From Capsicum annuum (Eukaryota; Streptophyta; Magnoliopsida; Solanales; Solanaceae): a stretch of 64,000 nt of DNA. Shown in pieces: positions 45,881 through 57,832 of the stretch. The DNA lies in contig NW_025857900.1 of NCBI RefSeq assembly GCF_002878395.1, positions 187,660 through 251,659 on the forward strand, written 5' to 3'. Positions within the stretch are counted from its first letter, which is position 1, and the number at the start of each line of letters is the position of its first letter. A program made the translations under genes and the position numbers. Below the pieces are notes generated by a model that made no database searches, was not told where the DNA came from, and saw only the letters and a list, made by a program, of their open reading frames with translations.

Positions 45881-47928
45881 AGTATGAAAGACTAACTCAA
45901 AGCTAACTTCAATATTAGAGAGATGTATATATAATAAGTGCACGAACTCAAACTATGAATAAAAGAGTGAAAGTTGGTAACTCCAGGACACAATCAGTAT
46001 AATAGTGTATAAAGTCAAAATCTCTCTTGATCGAAGTAAATAGTAGTGGTAAAGGAGTTGATAAATCACATATCAAAATCAATCTCAGTCTATTTTCCAA
46101 AACATCGTCTTTAGTTCCAAAAACTCATAAATCTCTGAATAAAAAAAATACCTTTTAAGAGTTAAAAGTGAAAATTAATCCCTTTTTATAAAATAGTAGT
46201 AAGATCATGGTTTTATCTAGAATCGTACCACTAAGTTAGCATGAATATACCAAGATTTATGCATGCCATCACCTGTATCCAAATATTACAATCGCTAGTA
46301 TCCAAATAATATAATCATAAGCGATCAAGCTTTTATAGACTAAATCCATATTCTTTAAAAGGATAAAATACTCACTTGGAGTTGAACTGGTATCGATTGT
46401 ATAGTCGCGAGCCCAATAATACATAACTAACATAATAATAATACTATAATCTACGAAACTATGATAATCTACCAAGTCAAGTAGTAAACCTTACACTAAA
46501 GGGATACTTAGCCTCAACTATGGTTTACATGATTATATTCTCGGATGATAAGATCTATGCCCATAACAAGAATTTTATTTTAAGGGTCGATTCACCCTTC
46601 TATCTGTAAACTCTTAAATTAGGCTAAGTCATGGTATTCTATCCATAATTATATCCTCTTATCATTACCTAGCATGCAATATATACCGTACATTATCTTG
46701 TATAGAAGAGTAGATCGAAGCCTATCTCAATGCCGAGCCGCAATCCTTGAATCATCCATAAATCACTCATTTTTGCTCTACGATCTTAAAATATTATCAT
46801 GCTATTAAAATATTAATCTACATGTCATTAGGGTTAAAATGAGGACCATATTTTTATATAAGAGATCGGTTCAAAATTTGAATAAAGAACGGGCCTGCAG
46901 GCCGTGAATAAAATCTAAAATTAAATTATCATGAGGTCCCTCGAAGAATAAGAAATGTGTTCTTAAAATTTAAGAACAAATGGTCAATAAATTGGGCCCA
47001 AATCAGCCTCTAAGGTCTTAGGATTTAAGGACCAAATTTCTAAAAATTTACAGTGAAATGGGATGAAAATTGATGGAAAAAATAATGAAAAATAACCAAG
47101 GAGTGTTAGCCAACTTACCTTTTCTTCAATGGATGATTATCCACTCTTTCCACTTCTTCGAGCTCACAAAAATGATCGAGAAAATGAGAGAAAATTATAT
47201 AAAGAAAGGGGATTTAACAAGTCCTAGGTGCTGCAAAAGTAGTCATGCCATGGGATGCAGGCATTACTAAGCAGTCTGTGGCCGCTAAAGCGATGTTCGC
47301 TAAAGTAGATATTGATATATTGAGCGGTTCATTGACAAAAACCAAAGCCATTAAAATGAACCAATATCGATAAAGAGACTTTCACTTAAGGGGTCAAATG
47401 GCCATTTAAGCTGCTGTACCAGCAACCTGAGACATTAAATTTTCTAAGTCGAAAATATGGGTGTTTGAAATTCGTTTAAAGCCTCGTGCGTACAAATAAA
47501 CTATGTTACAATACTGATTTAATATTTTAACCTCAATGAAACCATCAAAATTTTCATCTGAGATTATTTCGACTAAATATGGGACCCACACTATAGTTTT
47601 ATTTTCATAGAAATCACCCAATAGCCTAAAATGAGTTTGACTGCTTTAGGACTTGAACCAATGGTCCTCTTAGCCTAAAATCAATGTCTTAGAGTTGATG
47701 ACACTGTTAGAATTCTCATCTGTGGTCGTTTACTAGGAGTTTTGATCCGAGACCAGTTCCCAATAATAAAAGCTCCAAAATAGGAAAATAAGTCTAAAAC
47801 TCAAATAAACTATTCGATAATCGAGTCGATAGTTTCTGCAAGTCATAAATGACCTATAACAGTTGTGGAAAAGCTGAAAACACTAGAATTATGCATAAAT
47901 CGAGCAAATGACTTAGAGTGTCATTACA
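45124..47928 (-). mobile_element. Gypsy-D LTR, right copy
   Basis: 2805 bp. On the plus strand it starts TGTCACGACCTAA and ends GAGTGTCATTACA, so on the minus strand it reads TGTAATGACACTC...GGTCGTGACA. It is homologous in order to 1621-3882 but includes about 1 kb (roughly 46535-47560) absent from that copy. It contains a TA microsatellite. With the gag remnant on the minus strand, this would be the 5' LTR of Gypsy-D. Confidence 0.62.
45843..45878 (+). repeat. (TA)n microsatellite
   Basis: Eighteen uninterrupted TA units inside the right Gypsy-D LTR; absent at the matching position of the left copy. Confidence 0.95.
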
Positions 47929-48577
47929 CTTCCTCAAAATTCAACCATTTTGGTTATTAACAAATCTCATATATGTAATTCCATATAATTACAAACTTCA
48001 TCTAGTTTTAATCAGAATGTGATATATCAATTCAATTAATATAACCACAACATAATATAAACTTTCAACTGAAGAAAAGTTTAAAAGGTATTTAACTATT
48101 TTGTTTCTGCTTACTATTTGTTAAAAATTTGTTCAACTATTTCACCAAAAATTTACCTTTGATTATAATTTGGTTGGAGTAATATAAAATTTACTTTACT
48201 GCACCAATTCCAAATCCATGATGAACATGGGCTATTATCATTCATGAAATCTTAATGATCAGAAACAATGAAACATATCATATTTCAATAATGGACTCCC
48301 CATTTTAATTACGTCAGTTTCCACTACAATGTTTTTCTTATTTTAAAAGAAAAAGTGGACAAGAACTGATCTAACACAAACTCAAACAATTTTGCATACT
48401 CATATAATACTACCAATCAACCAAAGAGGCAGTAACCAACTTTCTAAGAAACCAGTACCGAATCAGCCATGAAAACATAAATTTAAAGTGCCAAAATTTA
48501 ACACAGTAATTGTAAATCCCTAAATATGTAGGGTTCACAAATTAAAATATTAATGAAAAATCATTAGTTCTGAAAAT
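47929..48577 (-). other. Probable Copia-F leader, right half
   Basis: AT-rich, no gene on either strand. It lies between the Gypsy-D LTR and a copia-like primer site on the minus strand, and so probably was continuous with 1111-1620 before Gypsy-D inserted. Confidence 0.35.
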
Positions 48578-48589
48578 CCTTAGATACCA
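48578..48589 (-). promoter_or_regulatory. Degenerate primer binding site, Copia-F
   Basis: The minus strand reads TGGTATCTAAGG, close to the iMet primer site, two bases from a TGTAAGAA... LTR-like end. Confidence 0.5.
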
Positions 48590-48591
48590 TA

Positions 48592-49012
48592 TGTAAGAAT
48601 TTAATAGATTATAAAACATAAATAATCTAACATGAAATTTTATCAATTATTCACGAATATGAAACTATATGATTTGCACATATACTTATGCTAATATTAA
48701 AAATTTAATCAAGAAAACATACCCAAATTCATGATGGTTTTCTTGACTTGAAAGTTGAAGATTTTTCTTTCTTTCCTATTGATGAACATGTTTCTCTCTC
48801 TTTCCTTAATTTTACATCACAACCTTTGATGAAAAATACGATGTTCACATATTGACAGAGAGAGGACTCTTTTATTGAGTCTGAACAGTTATTTACAGTT
48901 ACCATCAACTTATAGAAGATAAGAGAAGTTAGTTGAATTAATAAATAATGTCCTCTCATCAATAAAAAATTAGCCTATTATTTTATTACTATTTATTTAT
49001 TTATTAACCACA
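48592..49012 (-). repeat. Probable Copia-F 5' LTR
   Basis: On the plus strand TGTAAGAATT...TTAACCACA, so the ends pair as TGT...ACA. The inner edge adjoins the primer site; the outer edge at 49012 is chosen only by the terminal dinucleotide and is uncertain. The second LTR would lie left of the window. Confidence 0.45.
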
Positions 49013-49916
49013 TAATAAGTTACCAAGCGTGGATCATAACTTATTTTTTCCCTTTGAATTTATTCCCTCCTTTTGGGATTTGGACTATACATTGACTCCA
49101 ATTCTTCCTATCCCAGATACATCTGATTTCCATCCGTTTTTTGGTTGTTCTTAAACTACATAGGGCTCCACATGTGTTAAAAATATAACCAATTTCACGA
49201 TTGAGAACTCCCTGATATGCATAAAAATCTTTCCTCTACACAGCTGGACAATGCCATGTTGCCAAGATTGTTGCCTAATTTTGAACACATTATTGATGCC
49301 ATCATGAAATTCATTTTTTCGCCACAGGTTTGAAATATTAGTACAAAAAATCAAGATCACACAACCAAGATATTTGGGAATCACGATACAGTTAATATAC
49401 ATGAGGTTGTTTCCTATTTTTTTTATTACATGCTAATGCCACTTCTGCTTTTTGATATTTTCAGATAGCAACAGGGGAATTTCTAAGTGGACGTCATGTG
49501 AACCATGCTCTCCTACCTTGATCATGTATAGTAATGTTATATTTTTTTCAAAATAGATAAAAATAGATGTGTGAAACCACACTTGAATTAGTTTCATAAT
49601 AGTGCACCCATCCTCTCAAAACCTGAATATGCCCATATTAGTTCTCCCCGTTACCAACTTTATCTACTACTCACTTCTTGCCTAATATATTTTCAAAATC
49701 CTCGTGGAGAAATAAATTTGGCTATTTCTTCTTACACTATGTTTGGATGGTTGATATCTATTATGTTGTGTTATTAATTTAAAAATAATTTTTATTTTGA
49801 TTGTTACTTATCAGTTGGATGGGTTAGAGTGGTCATGCTTCGAAGGTTCTTCATTCTAGTTTCACTTTTTAATCAGGTCCTAGCATCTTTAGGTGTCTTC
49901 CATCAGTTACTTGATT
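49013..49916. other. Unassigned sequence
   Basis: No repeat partner in this window and no recognised gene. A minus frame at 49151-49402 (83 codons) resembles nothing I know. This may be the oldest layer or host intergenic DNA. Confidence 0.3.
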
Positions 49917-50141
49917 TGTATAAGGAAGGCATCGTATTCTCAAGCGATTGATATGATTTGATTACAATTTGATATTATTTGATTATGATCCCTTGTAATA
50001 TTCTTTTAATTAAGTTGAGTAGGATTTCACTGTAATTACCATCGTAATTATTGGTAAGAAATCTCTAACCTTCTTGTACAAGTACTAAAACAATATGTGA
50101 ATAATACACAGTAAAAGCTCAGCCATCTTCTAAATCTTTCA
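49917..50141 (+). repeat. Probable Copia-G 5' LTR
   Basis: TGTATAAGGAAGGCA...ATCTTTCA, about 225 bp, with the TTGATATGATTTGATTACAA and TGATCCCTTGTAATATTC phrases that I associate with short LTRs of Ale-type copia elements. It is directly followed by a primer-like site. The left boundary is uncertain. Confidence 0.55.
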
Positions 50142-50152
50142 TGGTATTAGTG
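50142..50152 (+). promoter_or_regulatory. Degenerate primer binding site, Copia-G
   Basis: TGGTATTAGTG, two changes from TGGTATCAGAG, abutting the LTR. Confidence 0.55.
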
Positions 50153-50189
50153 TTGCTTGCCGTACAGAAACTCTATTTTTTTTTTCAAA

Positions 50190-50315
50190 TTCTGAGTCCT
50201 CCAATACTATCTTTCCTATACACATGGAGCAAAGCACTTAGTTTTTCATTGCACCAACAAAGACCAATACTACTTAAGTCAACCTTCTCGTACCCTATTT
50301 TTATCTAAGTTTAAA
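50190..50315 (+). pseudogene. Copia-G gag N-terminal fragment
   Basis: Scattered over shifted frames are a THGAKH stretch, then a TKTN...LVPYF stretch near 50262-50310, resembling the conserved LTRTNYLLW..Q..PYLRG start of Ale-type copia gag. It is too short and broken for certainty. It ends where unrelated repeat sequence begins. Confidence 0.4.
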
Positions 50316-50340
50316 ATGAGCATGATATAATGGACTCTAA

Positions 50341-51416
50341 AAAGAATTAATTTATACAGGGTCGCCACCTAATTTTTAAGAAAAATAAGGAAACCTATCT
50401 ATTTATTAACAAGTGTAACTTTTTTTCAATCTACGAAACAATTTTAGATTTTAGGTAAGGGTTCAAATTATTTCGAAGAGAAGGGATTAGGCATCCTTTA
50501 AAATCCATAAATGTGGCTTCCAGCCAAACATAGGTTTATTAAAAGAGAAAAAGAAAAAAATCAATGATTTTAAAAACGGATATAAAATATGAATTGAAAT
50601 AATATAATGTGTATGTTGTCATAAAATGTACCTAAACAAAAGTATATAAATAAATGTATGTAAAGAAAAGATTGAATAAAGAAAAATTATTCTAAAGGCA
50701 AATACTACATAATATTTTTTTAATGTAAAAAATGTGAATTATTTGATTAAATATCTAAATCAATTTTAATATAAATATTAATGACCTAAATTTTCCTAAA
50801 TGCGTGACGGATACAAGGTAAGTAAAAACATCCCCTCCCAATGCCCCAAAAATAAAAATTTTTACTATGATGAGATTTATACAAGTGTAAGAATGTAAAA
50901 AAAATACGAATACAAAAAGTCAAGCCCTTATTTGAATGTCATTCCTGATAGATATTTTCGAAAACCTGTACAAATAATCGCGGTAAAGATGTTAGAAACA
51001 GATCAAGATAAATTAAGACTACGTGTACATATGTATAAAAATAGAATTTTCACTAAAAATGGGATCAGATAATTTTTTTTTTTAAATGTAAATATTTCAT
51101 CATTGCTCAAATATTTATTTTATTCCGTATTTAAATACTTAATATCCATCAGACATATAAATTTATATACCATAGCAATAATAGAGTAAAAATAACAACA
51201 CTTATTATAAGAAAACTGAAATGCAACAACAACTAATAAACTATGAAATAATAATGATATACTGAATGTAAGAAATATTTTAGAATCAAAATAGTGTTTA
51301 CACATTAAACAAAACATTAAACAAGAGCATTGAACTAAAATAAATAAAAATCAACTCATGAATATTCCAACAAAACAAAAGAAGTAAATGCAAACACTAG
51401 AAACATTGTGGAAAAC
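50341..51416. other. Unassigned repeat-like sequence
   Basis: It starts near GGGTCGCCACCTAATTTTTA and has a GGGATTAGGCATCC phrase at about 50485, wording I recall from a dispersed repeat in Solanaceae, but I cannot name the family. Very AT-rich, with no gene seen. Confidence 0.35.
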
Positions 51417-51680
51417 TGTAATACCCCAAACTTTTCTAGCTTAAATTCATTCCTAGAATGTTAAGGGATAGCTCCAGAAATGAATAATGTTTATTTCAAG
51501 TGAAATTTCAAGATTTAGAATTTCCATTGTGTGAAAAATTGAATAAGCTTTTCATCGATACAAAATTCGCCCAAATCCGACACTTGGTTGAGAAGTTAGA
51601 GCATTTTTTAGTTGATAGTGTACCACCTGGATTCTCAGCGCATCAAGGAAAAGGCAAAAATGCTAATTTTCGTCTTCTAG

Positions 51681-51718
51681 TGGACCTCCACAATATTGAC
51701 GCATCGCGGAGAGGTCCA
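51681..51718. other. Hairpin in Gypsy-E 5' LTR
   Basis: Arms TGGACCTC (51681-51688) and GAGGTCCA (51711-51718), with an imperfect inner stem around an ATTGACGC loop. In the 3' LTR (58097-58136) the arms are GTGGACCTCT and AGAGGTCCAC, also paired. Confidence 0.75.
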
Positions 51719-51918
51719 TTTTCCCATTTGTCAATTTCCAGTAGTCCAACAATATAGTGGTGTGTCGCGTTGTAGGCCAAAATGACATTTCTATAAGGCA
51801 ACGTGATGGTGCCGCATTACATTGAAGTTTCAGGTCCCAATTATCAAAATCCCGTATGATAATGCAATAGCTTCGCATCGTGGAGACCCCCAATTTCCCA
51901 GTCATCAAATTCCAGTGA

Positions 51919-51948
51919 GCCACCGCGATAGTGGCGCATCGCGGTGGC
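51919..51948. other. Perfect 11-bp hairpin in Gypsy-E 5' LTR
   Basis: GCCACCGCGAT, loop AGTGGCGC, ATCGCGGTGGC. The loop is identical to that at 20837-20866 in Tekay-B, but the stem is different. It lies upstream of the likely transcription start. Confidence 0.88.
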
Positions 51949-54023
51949 CCATTAAATCGGGACCCCAGTTTATTTTTTTCAGTTTCGCTTAGGAGATTAA
52001 AAAAAGTTATTTTGGACAATTTCCAAGCCCCCAATTCTGTTCAAACGCAAGATTTAAGCCTATTACAATCATTTTGTGCCTATATTCATCAAAGTTTCTC
52101 TCAAGCAAAACCCTAAGCTTTAACATTCAACTTTAAGAATCCCCAAAATTTCACCATTCTTTTCCCAAATCAATTCAAGATTTAAAGTTCCTAATTCAAC
52201 AATTCCAAGAATCATCATTCAAGAGCACAGATAGATTCCCAAAGCCAAACATGTTCATCTAGTTCATCATCCAAGGTATGTGGGGTTTTAAAAAGGGATA
52301 AACCTTTCATCCTTGTACCCAAAACTTAATTTTGGTTTTAATTTTTCTAAATATTCTATGATTTTCCATGAGATTTAAGTTAGGGTTGATACTCAAATCC
52401 TCATTATTTTAGTTTATGACATTATCATGATATTTAAGGCTCCACTTTCAAGAAATTTACATATATTCATATTTAAAATTATAAGATTCATATTATGAGC
52501 TATATACCATTATCTTGACTGAGATTGCTAAAGCTTTTAAGATGATTATTGAGCATGAAGTTTAAATATGATTATTGATGTAATTATTGATGCATTAAAT
52601 CTTTATACTTTGAGTCCTAAGTACTATTAATGATTTTATAAGACAGTTATGATCTCAAGTTCTATTGATAAGTTTTGATTAGTGCTTTCAAAAGAAAGAA
52701 TTTATATTTTGATCCTAAGCTAAGATAGGAATCCACATTATTCATACGATTTATGATTTAAAACAAAGAGAATCATAATTGGTTTTAATTACAAACCTTG
52801 CGCTATTTTAAGGTGGATTTCTTAAAAGTTTTGAGCAATAAATATGAGAGTAGTATTTATGAGAGTAGTATTCAACACCGAGTTGGGTATGATTCAAAGG
52901 TCTCATGTATCTGAACTATAAGCCACCATAGGTTTTAAACTCCCATAGTGGGCTAAGATAGTGATCACTTATGTTAAGGTTCTATCCCGATGGTAAGTAT
53001 TGAACAAATCTCCCTGGTGTGGGATAACGCTAAACTCCATGTCAGCTCACATGGTTTATGTCAGTTAGAAGAACCTCCCAAAACAAGTCCCCTACACTTA
53101 AAATAGTCTATTGGTTTAAAGCATTAAGATAAAGTGTTTTTCCTACGACTTAATGGTAAAGATTTTTTGAATAGTTTCTCAGAAAAGAATAACAGAAAGA
53201 TTTTACAAAATTAACTGTAAAGGCTCACAAAGCTTACTCAAATTATGCTTTATGGAAAGATATTAGTTTCAGACTTCAGATTTAAAGAGTGAGTCCTTTC
53301 TACACTTAGACTGTATGATTTAAAGAGAGAATACAAGTACAACTTTTAGAACTAAATGTTATGACTCACTAGATTTATAAAGTATGATTTTTTGCTCATG
53401 ATCTTCAATATTTCAGACATTCCAGCTTATGTGATTAATTTACATTTAGTATGCATTGTTTTACAAACTATAATAATTGGTATTATGTTTTCCTTGTGCA
53501 TTCATCCCCATATACTCACTACATCCTCAAAGTACTGATCCACATATACGTTTATGAGCTATATTATATCATAATGTAGGTATCATTTTAGTTGTAGTAT
53601 GTATACCATATTCAAACAGTCTGCAGCTTCTAGCCAGTAGGTGATGAGTCTTTTTTATTCAACGGCTCGAGTTAGTCATATAGTTTGAGAAATATTTTAT
53701 TTTTATTTATTCAGTCGTATTGATTTAGGATAGTTGGGGGTTATGTCCTTGCTACCTATGGTTAATACTAGTAAAGGCTTTATAGACAGTTAGTAGAGTT
53801 AAGGTATTTGATTCTAATTTTATTTGTAAAGGCAGAGTTATAATTATTTAAATTTAGTTTGGCACTGATCAAATTAAAAAATAGTTATATTTCACTTATT
53901 TTATTCAGATTTATGTATTTTATTCAGTTGCTTATTAGTTATACCAGTAGAAGGGTTAGCTTGAGATCACTAATGGTTAGCACCGTGTTACGTCTCAAGA
54001 CCATTTTTGGTGCATTACAAACT

Positions 54024-54035
54024 TGGTATTAGAGC
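54024..54035 (+). promoter_or_regulatory. Primer binding site (tRNA-iMet), Gypsy-E
   Basis: TGGTATTAGAGC, one mismatch, four bases after the LTR end. Confidence 0.85.
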
Positions 54036-57000
54036 ACAAAGTTCAAGTGTCCTAGGGTATCTGTAAAGCCGTGTCTAGTAGAGTCTTGCGAAATGGTACA
54101 GAGAGATTTGTACTTGTTTTTGAGAGGATCAAGGCATTTAAAAAAACATTCCTTTCTTTCCTACTCTAGATAGTAAAGTTATTTTTTTAGAATCTTCTAT
54201 CTATTCGTTTGTTACCCCAAAATTCCTCATCTATGTATTATTCTTGAGATAACATAATAGCAAGTTCCAATTCCTCCCCAGGTAATGCTCTCAGATTTGC
54301 TAGTAGAAGTTTCAGAAGTCACACAAGAGGCTTGAGAAGAGCTCCCTACTATGTTAAGTTCCTTAAGTTGAAAGCTTATGTTGTCATCCTTATGAGTTAT
54401 TTAGATGAATCTGAATTAGATATGCATTCATATTCCTCATTATTCCTTTCGTACAGATAGTTCTTATGAAAAGAGATAGTATGAACCTAGATTATTGAAT
54501 AGAGTTTGCATCTGAGGGATATTATGAGCTTCATTGTTATGCTTTATGAATAGTAGAACCTTATTATAGTTGGAAGTATGGGTATAGAAGAGTAGTGATG
54601 AGAAAAGTAAAAGTGTCGATTGATAGAAAGTATAGACATAAACTTTTGCTTGTTAATGAGTAGTGTTAAGGTGATATGTTCTTATGTGTTAGTTTAGTAG
54701 AAGGAAGAGAATGAGTTATTATTTAAGGTGAATTGTTGTTTGATTGAAGTACGAAAGGAGTTATTGATGGAAATTATTATGTTTGAAAGGTATAGGATAT
54801 TAATGAAGTATTTAGTGGTTTAGTATTATTAATTTAGTCTTCCTTTGAGATTACAAAAAGAAGTTTATCTGAAACTTATAGAGCTATGATAGTAATTTAT
54901 ATGTATAGATGGGTAAATTGTAATGATGTGTAGAAGGAGGATGTGTTAATGGATTATAAATAAGATAGGCCATATAATTATGATCGATTATTATTGTTAT
55001 AAGACTCTAGTGGACTAGTGTTTCTTGATGTTTTATTTCATAGCTTCTAAGTGAGAATTGTATGTAAGGTGGGTTGTTAAATCATGTTTAGAACTAGACA
55101 CTAAGTTTTAACAAGTAATAGTCATCAAAGTGGATGTGATGATTCTTGGTTAGTGATGCTAGTTATATGGAACTAATCAAGTAGGCTTGAACAGTTCATG
55201 TAAGAATTTAAGTTAGTTGATTTGAAATTTATCATGATGTTGTAGGTATGATGTAGAGTTATGCCCAAGGTGATATGGGTTGTATTATTTTCTAAGGTTA
55301 TTATGTGTTGTGTGTGATTAGTAGTACTGTTGAGTTGCTAAGTGGAAGAAGACTTGTTATATATATATAATATTCTTAATAGCTAAGTTAAGGAGTTATG
55401 GATAGATGATATTGAGCCTTTTTGGTATGATCTTGATTCTCATGGTGTAGAAATACAAGTTTGGAGATGTGATATTAGTAAGCTATGACAAGAGTAGTTT
55501 GGTTTATTAAAGGTTGATTATAACTGTGTTAAGTTTTAGGATTTAAGCTTGAATCCTTGAAGATTGAGCAAATAAAAAATAAGAGTTGAAAGCCCTAGAT
55601 GGTATGAACTCAGGATATGGTGGTACCCATGAAGATTTGAAGTTAGTAAGTGCTTAAGATATTATATGATGACTATTGATCTATATAAAGATAGAGTAGT
55701 ATCTCTGACAGAGGTATTAGCATTGCGTGTTAGATATTAAGATACAGTTCTTCAGGGTAAGTTTAGTTTTTTGTGTATTGAATATACCCTAGACTCAAGA
55801 GTAAAGTGATTGCAGTTTAGATTGAATTTTATGTAGTGGTTCATGGACTAAGATTAATGGCTTAAAGCCAAGGGGGAGATGATCAAATGAGTAACCAAGT
55901 CAGACTTCTAGATTCTAGTAAGTGATGCCAGTGTAGTATAGAAAGTCAGTAAAAGAAGATGATGCTAGACCCATTTTCATCTCAGTACAAAGTTTCATAC
56001 TTTATCTATCGTGATATTTACTTATGCCTCATGTGTCAGTTCCCTGGCCATAGCTTAGTTCATGCATATTATAGAGAGTCATGTACTCTCTCAGTTCCTG
56101 GTAAGAGGAGTTCCGGTTCATCCAGTAGTTGGAATCACATTCCATAAGTTATGAACTCCAAATTCAGGCCTTATGGTATGTTCAGTTCCAATACTCATGC
56201 AATACTCTTAATGATCAGCAAAATTCAAATTTATATCATGTACGTCCTTAGATTAGATCTCCTTAATAAATCCATGTCATAAATATTCTATTCCTCAGGC
56301 CTCAGTTAGGTATCAAGTTATGCTCAGTATCCCTTCATATTTTGGGCCCTGGTATTCCAACCTTTTAATGACCTTTCCTAGGTCAAGGTAGTGATGATGA
56401 ATAATTGTCTAAATAGGAGAGATAAAATGTGTTATGTTTGAGAAGATGGTTGTATGGTTGTGTCAGGTAGGTATATGAATGGAGGAATATAGAGGTGAAA
56501 CTTTTTGGTGTATTACTTGGTTAGTTGAGCATATTTTATGCATGCCTTATTAAGATTAGTATATAAAAGTTGTTATTGATAGAGGTATTAGAGAATATGA
56601 AAAATATACTCTTATGGGTATTTGTTTGGAAGTGCATATGTGGATATGAAAATAGGCTTCAACGTCATATTTTTGTATAAGAGGATAGGAGTGTGTTGCA
56701 TTAATGGATTTCTAGTAAAAGGTTGAATTTAGTTGTTAAAGGTATAAGAAGAGTCATCCTTGAGTGGGTAGTTGTGTGACAATGCTTGGGGAATTGAATT
56801 CATGGTTCAGGCTAGTATTATGAGGTTATGTGTAGTACCTTGTGATTCCGAATTAGGTCTAACCGTGATGAGAGAATTTAGTTTAGTTTAGACTTTAGTA
56901 GACGGATTTGTTGATGCCTCATGAGAATTGTAAGTTGAATCAAGTAATATGGTATTTCAAGGGGGGATAGTATAGTTAATGGAGTACTTATGAGATGTTG

Positions 57001-57819
57001 CCAAGATTGAAAATAATAAGTTGCATTGCTTAAGCCCCAGAAATTCTACCCTGGATTATGATTTATAAGTTTATGTTCCATGCTATAGAGCCGTAGCAAT
57101 GTTGTAATTCCTTATTCAGATATTTTGTTCAGATCATGCCTAAAGTTCCTTACTCCCTAATATCGTTAGAGTTTCTTAGAAAAGTATTGGGGAAATACTC
57201 CATTAGGATATGAGTGTTCGGTATGATCAGTCTATATGCCCAACAATCCATCTTAACAGTTTGACAGACAAATTTCCTTAGTTTTCCTTCTTCTAATTTA
57301 GTGTAGTATTGCTATCTAAAATTTCGTGAGTATGGCCATTTCCATTGATAGTTTGTTCGCATCTATGTAAATTGCAAATCCATCTCAGTATCTGTATCAT
57401 GCATCAGTTTTAGATTCAGATATTAATTCATGATTCAATTCATAAGTATTGTTCATATTATCTCAGTCTTTTCCTAGTATCTCAACCAAATTAGTATCAT
57501 TTAGGGACGAACGATCCCAAGGGGAAGATGTTGTAATGCCTTAAGTTTTCATGGAGTTTTCATGTCGTAAACCTCTCATCTTTTTCCACACAAAATTAGA
57601 TCCAACATAAATAAATCGTTACCCCTGAGTTGTCTCTCTCGTTTTGATCTCAGCCATATAGCTATTTTCATGAAAGTTTATGCACTCACAGAACAGTTCA
57701 GTAGCCCACTACGTTGGGATTCAGTTGTACAGTTTATTTTAGTTGTGTATGATAGCTTATATCCTCAGATTCGTCAGTGATTTCAGCCTAATTAGCCACA
57801 TTCGAGGATAAATTTCCCC
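54036..57819 (+). other. Gypsy-E interior, non-coding
   Basis: It begins with a leader similar to those of Tekay-A and Tekay-B (GTGTCCTAGG, then a GTCTAGTAGAGTCTTG phrase). Beyond about 54300 there is no gag start and no enzyme motif. A 62-codon frame at 55959-56147 includes CLMCQFPGH followed by a later Cys, vaguely like a zinc knuckle, and a Ser-rich stretch; this is weak. The region is AT-rich with frequent stops in all frames. Confidence 0.7.
57503..57545 (+). repeat. Second polypurine/LTR-start-like motif inside Gypsy-E
   Basis: GGGACGAACGATCCCAAGG, then GGAAGATGT and TGTAATGCC, repeats the layout of the true 3' LTR junction 300 bp downstream (57803-57845). It may be the start of an older, truncated LTR. 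Confidence 0.65.
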
Positions 57820-57829
57820 AAGGGGGGGA
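57820..57829 (+). promoter_or_regulatory. Polypurine tract, Gypsy-E
   Basis: AAGGGGGGGA, three bases before the 3' LTR. Confidence 0.88.
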
Positions 57830-57832
57830 TAT

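Larger units (their letters stand above)
51417..54019 (+). repeat. Gypsy-E 5' LTR
   Basis: 2603 bp, TGTAATACCCCAAAC...GGTGCATTACA, homologous to 57833-60351. Its hairpin cluster lies at 51620-51950. Confidence 0.92.

Noticed and set aside
49151..49402. 83-codon minus-strand open frame as a gene
   Set aside because: No motif, no neighbouring coding signal and no second exon could be found; left as unassigned sequence.
55959..56147. Zinc-knuckle gag in Gypsy-E
   Set aside because: Only a loose Cys-x2-Cys...His pattern in a short frame; spacing does not fit CCHC and no capsid sequence precedes it.
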